From Candidatus Roseilinea sp. NK_OTU-006 (GTDB lineage: Bacteria > Chloroflexota > Anaerolineae > J036 > Brachytrichaceae), in contig NZ_JAAFGM010000005.1 in the NCBI RefSeq assembly GCF_012931985.1, positions 97,119-161,118 on the forward strand: 64,000 nt of DNA, given 5' to 3'. The translations under genes were made by a program, and so were the position numbers. Positions 52,012 through 60,291 of this stretch are shown one piece after another. Under the pieces are notes generated by a model. It ran no database searches and was not told where the DNA came from. It saw nothing but the letters and a program-made list of their open reading frames with translations. Within the stretch, counting starts at the first letter, position 1. The number at the start of each line of letters is the position of its first letter.

Positions 52012-52097
52012 AGGGTCAGAAGTCAGAAGGTCGGACATCCACGATCTGACTTCTGATATCTGACTTCTGATATCTGACTTCTGACAATCTGACCTCT
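52012..52097. repeat. Palindromic repeat between the two serine tRNA genes
   Basis: The 14-mer ATCTGACTTCTGAT is repeated three times without gaps (52044-52085, the last copy ending in C). It is preceded by inverted copies of its core (GTCAGAAGTCAGAAGG at 52015-52030). The outer ends, AGAGG(G)TCAGA near 52010-52020 and TCTGACCTCT at 52088-52097, are also inverted repeats. Fourteen bases equal two heptamers. It fills the space between the tRNA genes exactly to the next tRNA. Confidence 0.8.
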
Positions 52098-52186
52098 GGG
52101 GAGGTGCCGGAGTGGACGAACGGAGCCGCCTGCTAAGCGGTTGTCCGGGTAAAACTGGACCCAGGGTTCGAATCCCTGTCTCCCCG
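52098..52186 (+). tRNA. tRNA-Ser (anticodon GCU)
   Basis: 89 nt. Acceptor GGGGAGG/TCTCCCC with one G-U pair, discriminator G at 52186. Anticodon loop CTGCTAA with GCT at 52132-52134. A long variable arm and T-arm CAGGG TTCGAAT CCCTG. The tRNA ends one base before the stop codon of the converging murQ part of the fusion gene. Confidence 0.96.
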
Positions 52187-52187
52187 C

Positions 52188-54284
52188 TCAAAGGGATTGC
52201 CCCTGTATCTTCTCGATCGCTCGGCGCACGTTGCCGTGGGCTTCTGCCAGGTGCAGGCGAGCTGCGTCGGGTGAAACCTGTGCCAGGTGCGCCACGATCG
52301 CCGTTTTGACCTCGCCATGGCAGCGGGCCAGCAGGTCTGTTGCCGCCTCTGGCGAGAGGCCGCAGGCTTGGGCCACAATGCGCCGGGCGCGCTCGCGCAG
52401 CTTGTGGTTGGTGGCTTGCAAGTCCACCATGAGGTTGCCGAAGGTTTTGCCGAGCTTGATCATCACGCCGGTGCTGATGGTGTTCAGCACCATCTTGGTG
52501 GCGGTGCCGGCTTTCATGCGGGTGGAGCCGCTGATGACCTCCGGCCCGACCACTGGGGCGATCACGATGTCGGCGGCGCGGTGCAGCGGCGTGTCGGGGT
52601 TGCAGGTCAGCCCCAGCGTGAGCGCGCCGCGCGCCCTGGCCTCGGCCAGCGCACCCAACACATAGGGCGTGCGACCGCTGGCGGCGATGCCCATGACGCA
52701 ATCGCGCGGGCCTACGTTGAGGGCGGAAACATCGGCGCGCCCCTGTTCGGCGTCGTCCTCTGCGCCTTCAATCGAGGCGGTCAAGGCTGCTGGCCCGCCG
52801 GCAATCAGCCCCATCACCTGCGTCGGCGGCGCATTGTAGGTTGGGGGCATCTCGCTGGCGTCCAGCACGCCCAGCCGGCCCGAAGTGCCGGCCCCAGCGT
52901 AGATCAACCGCCCGCCCTGCTGCATGCGCGCAGCGATGGCGTCAATCGCTTGAGCCATCGCCAGGCGCTGCGTGGCGACCGCTTCGGCCACGCGCCGGTC
53001 CTCGGCGTTGATCGCATCCACGATCTCCAGCGTGCTGCGCCGATCAATGTCGCGCGTGGCCGGATTCACCGCTTCGGTCACGGCGTCGGCCGGATGGGGC
53101 GGTTTGTCTGGGGCCGTTGGGCGGCCGGGCGTGATGCTGCCGAGCACCACCGGATGCCGCGCACCGGTCGCGGCGGGCAGGTTGCCGGGTCGTCCATGCC
53201 AGGTTTCGTAGGCCAGCACGGCGAAGGCGATGGCCTCCTTGGCCTCGGCCGGCATGCCCAGTTCATCCGATAGGCGCACGCGGGCCGGCGCGAGCGCTTG
53301 TGACAAGAAGCGCACAAGCGTTGCGTTGCGTGCGCCGCCGCCGGAGACGATCACTTCATCGGGGGGCTGCGGCAGGAAGTCGCGATGCGCCTGGGCGATC
53401 GAGGCGGCGGTGAACATGGTGAGGGTAGCGATGATGTCTTCTCCGCTTAGGCCGAGCGCCATGCCGCGCGCCCACACCTGTGCGCCGAAGGGGGCGCCGA
53501 ACATCTCGCGGCCGGTGGTCTTCGGCGGGCGCTGTGCGAGGTAGGGATGCGCCATCAATTCGGTGAGCAACCCCTCGTGCACGCGCCCGCGCGCGGCAAG
53601 CGTTCCGTCGCGGTCGTAGCTTTGTGCGCCTTCGGTCAGCCGCCGCACGGCGTCGTCAATCAGCATGTTGCCGGGGCCGGTGTCGAAGGCGAACGCTTGT
53701 GCGGCGTCGTGCTCCTGCGGCGCGCCGGCGCCCGATGTCTTGTGCGCAGGGAGGTAGGTGAAGTTGGCGATGCCGCCGATGTTGAGCGCCGTGCGGGTGA
53801 GCGCAGCGTCGCTGAACAGCAGCGCGTCCACGTAGGCCACGAGCGGGGCGCCCTGCCCGCCGGCCGCCATGTCGCGCGCACGAAAGTTGCTGACGACGGG
53901 GATGCCGGTGGCTTCGGCGATGACGGCGGCTTCGCCGAGTTGCAATGTTGAGGCGTGCGCGCCGGCCGGGATGTGCCAAAGCGTCTGACCGTGGCTGCCG
54001 ATGAGCTGGACGTCGCCGGGTTGCAGGCCGGCTTCGGCGATGCAGCGCAGGGCAGCCTCGGCAAACGCGCGACCAATCGCGAAATTCAGCGCGCAGAGTC
54101 GGTCCACCGTGCCGGTTTCCGGGCGGAAGCAGGCGAACAGCTCATCGCGCAGCGCAGGTGGGTAGGGCGTCGAACTCAGATGAACGATGCGCCAGCTCAA
54201 CTGGGGCGGCGCGCCGCTCAGCTCGACCAGGGCGGCGTCAATCCCATCGGCCGACGTGCCGGACATCAGACCGAGGATGAGCAT
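52188..54284 (-). CDS. anmK-murQ: Fused anhydro-N-acetylmuramic acid kinase and MurNAc-6-phosphate etherase
   Basis: 698 residues from ATG 54284 (TACAAT lies 7 nt upstream; the frame stays open to 54386). Residues 1 to about 380 are Anm[21 protein letters not shown] (phosphate loop), [29 protein letters not shown] and VSGGGARN. After a Pro-rich linker, residues from about 400 are Mur[25 protein letters not shown], the SIS-domain core [59 protein letters not shown], and a C-terminal UBA-like helical tail. The first half phosphorylates and opens 1,6-anhydro-MurNAc to MurNAc-6-P; the second removes the lactyl ether to give GlcNAc-6-P. One polypeptide thus carries two consecutive cell-wall recycling steps. 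Divergent from the peptide importer genes. Confidence 0.94.
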   Translation of the reverse strand: MLILGLMSGTSADGIDAALVELSGAPPQLSWRIVHLSSTPYPPALRDELFACFRPETGTVDRLCALNFAIGRAFAEAALRCIAEAGLQPGDVQLIGSHGQTLWHIPAGAHASTLQLGEAAVIAEATGIPVVSNFRARDMAAGGQGAPLVAYVDALLFSDAALTRTALNIGGIANFTYLPAHKTSGAGAPQEHDAAQAFAFDTGPGNMLIDDAVRRLTEGAQSYDRDGTLAARGRVHEGLLTELMAHPYLAQRPPKTTGREMFGAPFGAQVWARGMALGLSGEDIIATLTMFTAASIAQAHRDFLPQPPDEVIVSGGGARNATLVRFLSQALAPARVRLSDELGMPAEAKEAIAFAVLAYETWHGRPGNLPAATGARHPVVLGSITPGRPTAPDKPPHPADAVTEAVNPATRDIDRRSTLEIVDAINAEDRRVAEAVATQRLAMAQAIDAIAARMQQGGRLIYAGAGTSGRLGVLDASEMPPTYNAPPTQVMGLIAGGPAALTASIEGAEDDAEQGRADVSALNVGPRDCVMGIAASGRTPYVLGALAEARARGALTLGLTCNPDTPLHRAADIVIAPVVGPEVISGSTRMKAGTATKMVLNTISTGVMIKLGKTFGNLMVDLQATNHKLRERARRIVAQACGLSPEAATDLLARCHGEVKTAIVAHLAQVSPDAARLHLAEAHGNVRRAIEKIQGQSL

Positions 54285-54291
54285 GGGCTGG

Positions 54292-54297
54292 ATTGTA
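54292..54297 (-). promoter_or_regulatory. -10 box of anmK-murQ
   Basis: TACAAT on the minus strand, 7 nt before the ATG at 54284, with no ribosome-binding site between. It supports that start codon and suggests a leaderless mRNA. Confidence 0.55.
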
Positions 54298-54388
54298 GCC
54301 GGCAGCAGCCCGATGCCGTCAGCGCGAGAGATGCTCCGATGCATAGCCAATCCACTTTGCTGCCTTCTGGTCTTCTGATGAAACACAT

Positions 54389-54416
54389 TTGACTTCTGTC
54401 GTGACTTTGCTAAATT
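54389..54416 (+). promoter_or_regulatory. Putative promoter of the peptide-type importer
   Basis: TTGACT (54389-54394) and TAAATT (54411-54416) with 16 nt between. The -10 is imperfect. A second candidate -10, TACAGT at 54443-54448, is 9 nt before the permease ATG. The region is divergent from anmK-murQ (105 nt between the starts is shared by both promoters). Confidence 0.5.
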
Positions 54417-54457
54417 ATTCGCCTAATTTTGGGCTAACAGGATACAGTCTTGCTTGC

Positions 54458-55375
54458 ATGGTTGGGTATGTCATCCGCCGATGTTTGGCGCTGGTCTTCG
54501 TCGTCTTTGTCATCTCGGTCATCACGTTCGTCATCATGTATAGCGTGCCTGGTGGGCCATTCGAGGAACGCCAGATGCCCTTGCAAGGCGCCCAGCGTGA
54601 GAACATTTTGCGCAAGTACGGTATGACCGGCTCGATATTCGAGCGCTATATCGCTTACGTCGGCAATGCACTCCAGGGTGACTTTGGCTATTCCTTCTTC
54701 AGCCCTACTGAGCGAGTGCAGGATTTGATCGCGCGGGTGTGGGGGCCTACGCTTATCTTGGGCGGCATTACGATTGCAATTAGCTTGCCGTTGGGTGTGT
54801 GGTTGGGCATTCTAGCGGCGAAGCACAAAGGTTCGTTCTTGGACCTCATTATTAACACCTTCGCCACCTCGATGACGGTGATCCCCGGCTTTGTCATCGC
54901 TGTAGCGCTGATCTTAACATTTTCTGCGCGCATTCGGCTGCTCCCTTCGGGAGGCTGGGGAGGCCCGGAGCATCTCGTGCTTCCTGTAATCGCCTATGCC
55001 CTTGGGCCGACCGCCACCTTGATTCGCTATATTCGCGGGCTAACGCTCGACGAACTTGGGTTAGATTATGTACGCACGGCGCGGGCCAAAGGGCTGGCCG
55101 AGCATTTGATCATCCCCAGGCATGTGTTCAAGAACTTGATGATTCCCCTGGTCACCGTATTCGGCCCGACCATTCCACTCATCTTGACCGGCTCGGTATT
55201 TATTGAGACCACCTTTCGCATCCCCGGCCTGGGACAGTATCTGGTCAGTAGCTCGGTCAACCGAGATTATCCAATGGTGATGGCTCTGACCCTAATTATG
55301 GCTGTAATTTGGGGCATCACGCTGCTCGTTACTGACATACTCTATGTTAAGTTGGATCCGCGCGTGGAGTTATAA
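54458..55375 (+). CDS. ABC transporter permease, DppB/OppB family
   Basis: 305 residues from ATG 54458 (frame open from 54389). Six membrane segments: MVGYVIRRCLALVFVVFVISVITFVIMYSVPGGPF at the N-terminus is the DppB hallmark with the extracellular loop beginning PGGPF. The cytoplasmic coupling loop (EAA motif) is LDELGLDYVRTARAKGLAEHLIIPRHVFKNLM, and VFIETTFRIPGLGQYL is near the end. It forms the import channel for oligopeptides or similar compounds with the next gene product. The base composition is visibly lower in GC than in the flanking genes. No ATPase gene follows. Confidence 0.92.
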   Translation: MVGYVIRRCLALVFVVFVISVITFVIMYSVPGGPFEERQMPLQGAQRENILRKYGMTGSIFERYIAYVGNALQGDFGYSFFSPTERVQDLIARVWGPTLILGGITIAISLPLGVWLGILAAKHKGSFLDLIINTFATSMTVIPGFVIAVALILTFSARIRLLPSGGWGGPEHLVLPVIAYALGPTATLIRYIRGLTLDELGLDYVRTARAKGLAEHLIIPRHVFKNLMIPLVTVFGPTIPLILTGSVFIETTFRIPGLGQYLVSSSVNRDYPMVMALTLIMAVIWGITLLVTDILYVKLDPRVEL

Positions 55376-55377
55376 GC

Positions 55378-56286
55378 ATGGCATCTACGGCGTCCGTTGG
55401 TAGCGTAATCGGTAAAACGGTTGGGTCACAAATCGCAATATCGGGCGGTGCGTTTGGAGCAGCCTGGCGCCGGCTGAAGCGTAATAAGCCGGCGACCGTC
55501 AGCGCCGTCATCGTTATCCTGCTGATCCTGGTTGCGATCTTCGCACCTGTGCTGGCTCCGTATGGCTATGATCAGTCCAACATTCAGGACGCCGGACAGT
55601 TTCCCAACGCTAAGCATCTGCTGGGCACCGACCTGCTGGGCCGCGATTTGCTGTCTCGTTTGATCTATGCGACGCGTGCATCATTGTTGGTCGCATTTGC
55701 TGTACAGCTTGCGGCACTGCTGGTTGGTGTGCCGTTTGGCTTTTTGGCCGGCTTGAAGCGAGGTGTGGTTGAGAACGTGCTCAACGCGATTGTGATGGTT
55801 TTCAATGCTCTGCCAGGCTTTCTATTTGCTTTGTTTTTGGTTACTGCGCTGGGGTCGGGCATTCCCCAGCTCATCTTCGCGCTGATGGTGACTACCTGGA
55901 TCGGCTACGCGCGCATTATGCGTGCCGAAGTTTTGCGCTTGCGCAACCGCGACTTCGTCCTGGCCGCGCAGGCGCTGGGCGCCGGCTCGTGGCATATCGC
56001 CCTGCGTCACCTGTTGCCCAATTCGCTTACCGCGCTCATCATCGCCGTAGCACTGGGCATCCCCGGCACAATCTATGCTGAAGCCGGCTTGAGTTTCCTG
56101 GGTTTGGGCATCCGCGACCCGATCCCGAGTTGGGGCAAGATGATTAGCGATGGCATCCCCACGTTGCGCTTGTTTTGGCACTTGATCCTCTTCCCGCTGC
56201 TGGCGTTGTCCACCACGACGTTGAGCTTCATGTTCCTGGCCGATGCCCTGCGAGATGCCTTAGATCCTAGCCGCGGCAAACGATAG
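55378..56286 (+). CDS. ABC transporter permease, DppC/OppC family
   Basis: 302 residues. The N-terminus WRRLKRNKPATVSAVIVILLILVAIFAPVLAPYGY is the OppC_N segment; HLLGTDLLGRDLLSRLIYATRASLLVAF is the family hallmark. Coupling loop: EVLRLRNRDFVLAAQALGAGSWHIALRHLLPN. It starts 2 nt after dppB. Second half of the import channel. The first 30 residues before WRRLK are not conserved, so an inner start cannot be excluded. Confidence 0.92.
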   Translation: MASTASVGSVIGKTVGSQIAISGGAFGAAWRRLKRNKPATVSAVIVILLILVAIFAPVLAPYGYDQSNIQDAGQFPNAKHLLGTDLLGRDLLSRLIYATRASLLVAFAVQLAALLVGVPFGFLAGLKRGVVENVLNAIVMVFNALPGFLFALFLVTALGSGIPQLIFALMVTTWIGYARIMRAEVLRLRNRDFVLAAQALGAGSWHIALRHLLPNSLTALIIAVALGIPGTIYAEAGLSFLGLGIRDPIPSWGKMISDGIPTLRLFWHLILFPLLALSTTTLSFMFLADALRDALDPSRGKR

Positions 56287-56354
56287 GTTTTGGTTTTTAC
56301 CGCGTCGTAGTTCGACATTCGACTATGGCCGAGTAAGAGGAGGTTAACCAAATT

Positions 56355-58124
56355 ATGAGCAAACAAAAGATGACCCGAAGGACGTTTCTGGGACTGGCCG
56401 GCATGGGCGTGGCCGCCGGCCTGGCAGCTTGCGCGGCCCCGACAGGCCGGCCGTCGGGGCCGGCGGTGTATGAAGGTCCTGCTACTCCGGCCGTGCCCAC
56501 CCCAACCACAGCGCCACAAGCGAATGTGCTGGGCAAAGTGCTGCCGCCCGATGCCGCGCCGCTCGATAAACAGGTCATGGTCGTGTTCGGTGGCACACCA
56601 TATACCCTTGACCGTTTCATCTCCATGTATCAATCCAGCGGCCTCACCTCCCCGTATAGCCTTGGCTTGGTGCGCTTCAACAAGAACTACGATCTGTTGC
56701 CCGCTGCCGCCGAAAGCTGGAGCCCAGCAGAGGACGGCAAGAAGTGGATTTTTAAGCTCCGTCGAGGGATCAAGTGGTCCGACGGCAACGAGCTGACAGC
56801 GCATGACTATGTAGCCACCTTCCAACTTGGCGCTAGTCCGGAGCACGCCTGGGACTTTGCCTGGTATTACTTGAACCTCAAGAACTGGGGCGAAGCCACT
56901 GCCGGCAAAGTGCCGGTCAGCGAGATTGGCGTGAAAGCGCTGGACGACTACACCCTGGAATTTGAGGCCACCACCCCGGCGCCGTATTTGCCGTCGCAGC
57001 TCATCTGGTCGGTGCCGTTAAGCAAGGCCGCCTTGGAGAAACACGGCAAGTTTTACAACAACGACGTAGCCACTTCGGTGACGTGCTCGCCGCTCAAACT
57101 GACGGAGTGGTCGAAGGACAAGCGTTTTGTGCTGGAGTTGAACGAGAAGTACACCGGCCCGGCGGAGATGATCCCGTGGTACACCAAGTTCGTCAGCGAA
57201 GTGCCGGCAGCCATTGACGCTGTCACCGCATTCCAATCCAGCGATGTGCTGTGGATGCGCACCGACGCGACTACCGGGCGCGTAGCCGAGGCCGACCCCT
57301 CGCTGGCTGATCAAGTGTATTGGATGTACGGCGACTTCCGCACCTACTTCGTCGGTTTTAACTTTGCCATGAAGCCGTTCGACGATATCCGTGTGCGCCA
57401 GGCGTTGAGCATGTGCTTTGATCGCGCGCCGATTGTGCAAGCGGTGGCCGGCCGAGGCGGCGTTCCTGCGTATACCTTCCTGGCTGCTGGTTTCCCTGGC
57501 TCGTGGGAGAACTCGCCCGAAGCCAAGACTATCCAGCCGTTCGATGTAGAGAAAGCCAAACAGCTCTTGGCCGAAGCTGGCTATCCCAACGGCCAGGGCT
57601 TTCCGAAGCTGGAGATTCCCGTTACCCCCATCGGTGGTCAAACCGCTTCGCTCATCGCCCAGGGGTTTGCTGCTGAAGTCAAGAATCAACTCGGCATTGA
57701 AGCCGAAGTGGTCAATCGTGACTGGCGCGTGTTCATCGAGGAAGTGCGTACCAACCGTGCCGCTGCGGTGTGGGTGGACTCATACGGCATGGATTATCTC
57801 GATCAATCCAACATGCTCGGCGTCTTCACCTCCAACCGTCTGACCAACTGGAACAACGAAACCTATGACGCTATGTTTAACGAGGCAGCCGCCTACGCCG
57901 GTCCCAAGGAGGAGCGCGACGCCAAGTTCTACGAGGCCGAGAAGATGGTCCTGTCGCAGTTCGTCATCTGCCCGCTGTATCACGAGCGCATTCCTTACCT
58001 CATCAAACCGCAGGTGACCGGCCCAGGCATGGAGCCGGACAAGATCGGCGTGCGCGGATCACACTGGCCAGACGATTACGGACTCGGCGAATTTTGGTTC
58101 ACCACCTACATCAAGAATATGTGA
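56355..58124 (+). CDS. ABC transporter substrate-binding lipoprotein, family 5 (DppA/OppA-like)
   Basis: 589 residues with the ribosome-binding site AGAGGAGG 12 nt before the ATG. Signal: TRRTFLGLAGMGVAAGLAACAAP, a Tat motif (RRTFLG) joined to a lipobox (LAAC), so a folded, lipid-anchored binding protein. The SBP_bac_5 domain is clear: YSLGLVRFNKNYDLLPAAAESW, GKKWIFKLRRGIKWSDGNELTAHDYVATF, DIRVRQALSMCFDR, and AGYPNGQGFPKLEI. It captures peptides, murein peptides or other compounds for the permeases upstream. Located beside anmK-murQ and namZ, muropeptide binding (as MppA does in enterobacteria) is a reasonable inference but not shown by sequence. Confidence 0.92.
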   Translation: MSKQKMTRRTFLGLAGMGVAAGLAACAAPTGRPSGPAVYEGPATPAVPTPTTAPQANVLGKVLPPDAAPLDKQVMVVFGGTPYTLDRFISMYQSSGLTSPYSLGLVRFNKNYDLLPAAAESWSPAEDGKKWIFKLRRGIKWSDGNELTAHDYVATFQLGASPEHAWDFAWYYLNLKNWGEATAGKVPVSEIGVKALDDYTLEFEATTPAPYLPSQLIWSVPLSKAALEKHGKFYNNDVATSVTCSPLKLTEWSKDKRFVLELNEKYTGPAEMIPWYTKFVSEVPAAIDAVTAFQSSDVLWMRTDATTGRVAEADPSLADQVYWMYGDFRTYFVGFNFAMKPFDDIRVRQALSMCFDRAPIVQAVAGRGGVPAYTFLAAGFPGSWENSPEAKTIQPFDVEKAKQLLAEAGYPNGQGFPKLEIPVTPIGGQTASLIAQGFAAEVKNQLGIEAEVVNRDWRVFIEEVRTNRAAAVWVDSYGMDYLDQSNMLGVFTSNRLTNWNNETYDAMFNEAAAYAGPKEERDAKFYEAEKMVLSQFVICPLYHERIPYLIKPQVTGPGMEPDKIGVRGSHWPDDYGLGEFWFTTYIKNM

Positions 58125-58151
58125 TACGCCTGTTGCACTTAGCCTGTTCCT

Positions 58152-58198
58152 GATGAAGGCGCGGTCATGGGTAATCCCATGACCGCGTCATCTTTTTT
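58152..58198 (+). terminator. Intrinsic terminator after the peptide-type importer
   Basis: CGCGGTCATGGG (58160-58171) pairs perfectly with CCCATGACCGCG (58176-58187) around a TAAT loop. GATGA/TCATC (58152-58156, 58188-58192) extends the stem after a small bulge, and six T follow at 58193-58198. It separates the importer operon from namZ. Confidence 0.93.
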
Positions 58199-58281
58199 AT
58201 CCGTGCCGCGGCACGCTGCGTTCGTAGGTTGTGTGCGCCGGATGGTCTCACGTCCCTATGACCCGGGTATAAATGTGCGCT

Positions 58282-59439
58282 GTGGTCATCACCGGTTTAC
58301 ATCGCCTGGTCAACGAAAAGGGCGGCATGTTGCGCGGCAAGCGCGTTGGCCTGGTCACGCATGCCGCCGCGGTGACGCCTGACCTGCAAGCTGCGCCCGA
58401 TGCGCTGGTCGAGTCTGGCGTTGCGCTCAGGGCGCTCTTCGCGCCAGAGCACGGCCTGGAGAGCGCTGAAGCCGACGCCGACCCGGTCGCCCACAGCGTA
58501 CATCCCCGCTTCAGCATCCCGATATACAGCTTATACGGTGAGACGCGCCGCCCGACGCCGGCCATGTTGAACGATCTGGATGTGCTGGTGTTCGACATGC
58601 AGGATGTGGGCGCGCGCTTTTACACGTATCTGAGCACGCTCTTCCACGTGCTGACCGCCGCCGGGGAATTCGGGTTGCCGGTGATCGTGTTGGACCGGCC
58701 TAACCCGATCAACGGTCTCGCCATCGAAGGCCCGTTGCTCGAACCGGGCTTTGAGTCGTTCGTCGGCGTCGCTCCGTTGCCGGTGCGTCACGGCATGACG
58801 ATGGGCGAGTTGGCGCGCTGGCTGAATGCGGAGTGCAACCTGCGCGCCGACCTGACTGTAATACCGATGGAAGGCTGGCGGCGGGCGATGTGGTTCGACG
58901 ATACCGGTTTGCCTTGGGCGCCCCCATCGCCGGCCATGCCGCATGTGAGCACCGCGACGGTCTATCCGGGCGCTTGCCTGGTGGAAGGCACCACGCTTTC
59001 CGAAGGGCGCGGCACCGCCCTGCCGTTTGAGCTGATCGGCGCGCCGTGGTTGGATGCCTACGGCCTGGCGCGGTCGCTGAACGCGCTCGGCCTGTCGGGG
59101 GTGCGCTTCCGGCCTGCGCAGTTCATCCCCAGCGCCGGCAAGCACGCCGGCCGGTTGTGTCAGGGTGTTCAGGTGCATGTCGTGGATCGCGAGGCGCTTC
59201 AGCCGGTGCGGATGGGCCTGCACCTCGTCGCGGCGTGTCGGACGATGGCGCCGGGCGATTTCGCGTTTTTGCCGGCGAGCTGGGAGGGCCGTGCGCCGCA
59301 TTTTGATTTGCTGATGGGGACCAGTGCGCCGCGCGCCGGCCTGGAGGCCGGCGCCTCGGTTGCAGAGATCGTTGCGCTGTGGCGCGCGTCAGAGCAGGAA
59401 TTTCACCGGCAACGCGCGTTTGCCCTGCTGTATGCATAA
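58282..59439 (+). CDS. namZ: Exo-beta-N-acetylmuramidase NamZ (DUF1343 family)
   Basis: 385 residues from GTG 58282; an ATG three codons upstream (58273) is the other option. TATAAA at 58268-58273 is 8 nt before the GTG, which would give a leaderless mRNA. Family features: LRGKRVGLVTHAAAVTPDL, LRALFAPEHGLE, IPIYSLYGETRRPTPAML, DVLVFDMQDVGARFYTYLSTL, VLDRPNPINGLAIEGPLLE, TLSEGRGTALPFELIGAPW. DUF1343 proteins (YbbC of Bacillus subtilis, NamZ) remove MurNAc from the non-reducing end of peptidoglycan fragments. Known forms are secreted, yet no signal peptide or lipobox is visible here, so the enzyme should act in the cytoplasm on imported fragments. Confidence 0.9.
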   Translation: MVITGLHRLVNEKGGMLRGKRVGLVTHAAAVTPDLQAAPDALVESGVALRALFAPEHGLESAEADADPVAHSVHPRFSIPIYSLYGETRRPTPAMLNDLDVLVFDMQDVGARFYTYLSTLFHVLTAAGEFGLPVIVLDRPNPINGLAIEGPLLEPGFESFVGVAPLPVRHGMTMGELARWLNAECNLRADLTVIPMEGWRRAMWFDDTGLPWAPPSPAMPHVSTATVYPGACLVEGTTLSEGRGTALPFELIGAPWLDAYGLARSLNALGLSGVRFRPAQFIPSAGKHAGRLCQGVQVHVVDREALQPVRMGLHLVAACRTMAPGDFAFLPASWEGRAPHFDLLMGTSAPRAGLEAGASVAEIVALWRASEQEFHRQRAFALLYA

Positions 59440-59442
59440 GGC

Positions 59443-59470
59443 TTGACCAGGGCTGGGGGTAGGCTACAAT
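59443..59470 (+). promoter_or_regulatory. Promoter of the GntR-family gene
   Basis: TTGACC (59443-59448) and TACAAT (59465-59470) with 16 nt between. The transcribed start region (59471-59486) contains ACCA-AC-TGGT and the palindrome GTCATGAC (59479-59486), which could be an operator for the GntR protein itself. The operator assignment is weak. Confidence 0.6.
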
Positions 59471-59489
59471 ACCAACTGGTCATGACATC

Positions 59490-60260
59490 ATGAACACCTG
59501 GCAATCCGTCCCCAGCTTGGATAAGCGTGATCCCACGCCGTTGTATTGCCAGCTCAAGGAGGTGATTCTGTCGCAGATCGATTCTGGCGCATGGTCGCCG
59601 GGGATGCAGTTGCCCTCGGAGCGAGAATTGTGCGAGCGCTTTGGCATCAGCCGCATTACCGTGCGCCAGGCGCTGGCGGAGCTAGAGATGGAGGGCCGCT
59701 TGGTGCGCGATCAGGGCCGCGGCACGTTTGTCGCGCCGCCGCGCATCGCGCAACATTTAACGCGCTTGACCGGCTTCACGCAAGACATGCAAGAGCGCGG
59801 CAAGACGGCCGGCTCGGTGGTGTTGCAGTTGACGGTGACGCGCGCCACGGCGGCGGTGGCCCATCGCTTGCGCTTGGACGCCCGTCATCGGCAGGTGATC
59901 CTATTGCAACGCTTGCGCACCGCCAACGGCGAGCCGATGGCGGTTGAGACTGCCCACTTGAGCGCGACGCTATGCCGGGATATTCTGTGCGAAGACCTGA
60001 CCAACCAATCCCTGTACCATTTGCTCTCTCAAAAGTATGGGGTGATCCCCACACGGGCTGAACAGCAGTTGGAGGCGGTTGCCTGTCCGCTTGAGGCAGC
60101 GAAGGTGCTGGGCGTGCGCGTCGGCAGCCCGGTGCTGCACCTCTATCGCACGACATACTCGCAACACGGCTGTCCGTTCGAGACCGTGGAATCGTACTAC
60201 CGCGGAGATAAATACGTGTTCTACGCTGAGTTGAGCCTGGCGGCTGAACCCAGCGGTTGA
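59490..60260 (+). CDS. GntR family transcriptional regulator with UTRA domain (HutC subfamily)
   Basis: 256 residues. N-terminal winged helix-turn-helix: PLYCQLKEVILSQIDSGAWSPGMQLPSERELCERFGISRITVRQALAELEMEGRLVRDQGRGTFVAPP in the first 85 residues. UTRA effector domain from about 95: LTRLTGFTQDMQERGKTAGSVVL, ... VILLQRLRTANGEPMAVETAHLS, ending VESYYRGDKYVFYAEL. UTRA domains of this subfamily bind small sugars or amino acids (NagR binds GlcNAc-6-P). GlcNAc-6-P is the product of MurQ, so a regulator sensing it, MurNAc-6-P or another amino sugar phosphate fits the locus, by inference. Its own promoter lies directly upstream. Confidence 0.92.
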   Translation: MNTWQSVPSLDKRDPTPLYCQLKEVILSQIDSGAWSPGMQLPSERELCERFGISRITVRQALAELEMEGRLVRDQGRGTFVAPPRIAQHLTRLTGFTQDMQERGKTAGSVVLQLTVTRATAAVAHRLRLDARHRQVILLQRLRTANGEPMAVETAHLSATLCRDILCEDLTNQSLYHLLSQKYGVIPTRAEQQLEAVACPLEAAKVLGVRVGSPVLHLYRTTYSQHGCPFETVESYYRGDKYVFYAELSLAAEPSG

Positions 60261-60291
60261 ATTCACCATGACGAGGAGGAGTGTGAAATCC

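Noticed and set aside
52012..52097. Possible CRISPR-like array between tRNA genes
   Set aside because: The 14-bp units are directly adjacent with no spacers, and inverted copies are present; this is a palindromic tandem repeat.
59471..59486. GntR operator ACCA-AC-TGGT / GTCATGAC
   Set aside because: Half-site orientation does not match the usual TGGT-N-ACCA of HutC/DasR sites and only one copy is seen; kept as a remark in the promoter entry.
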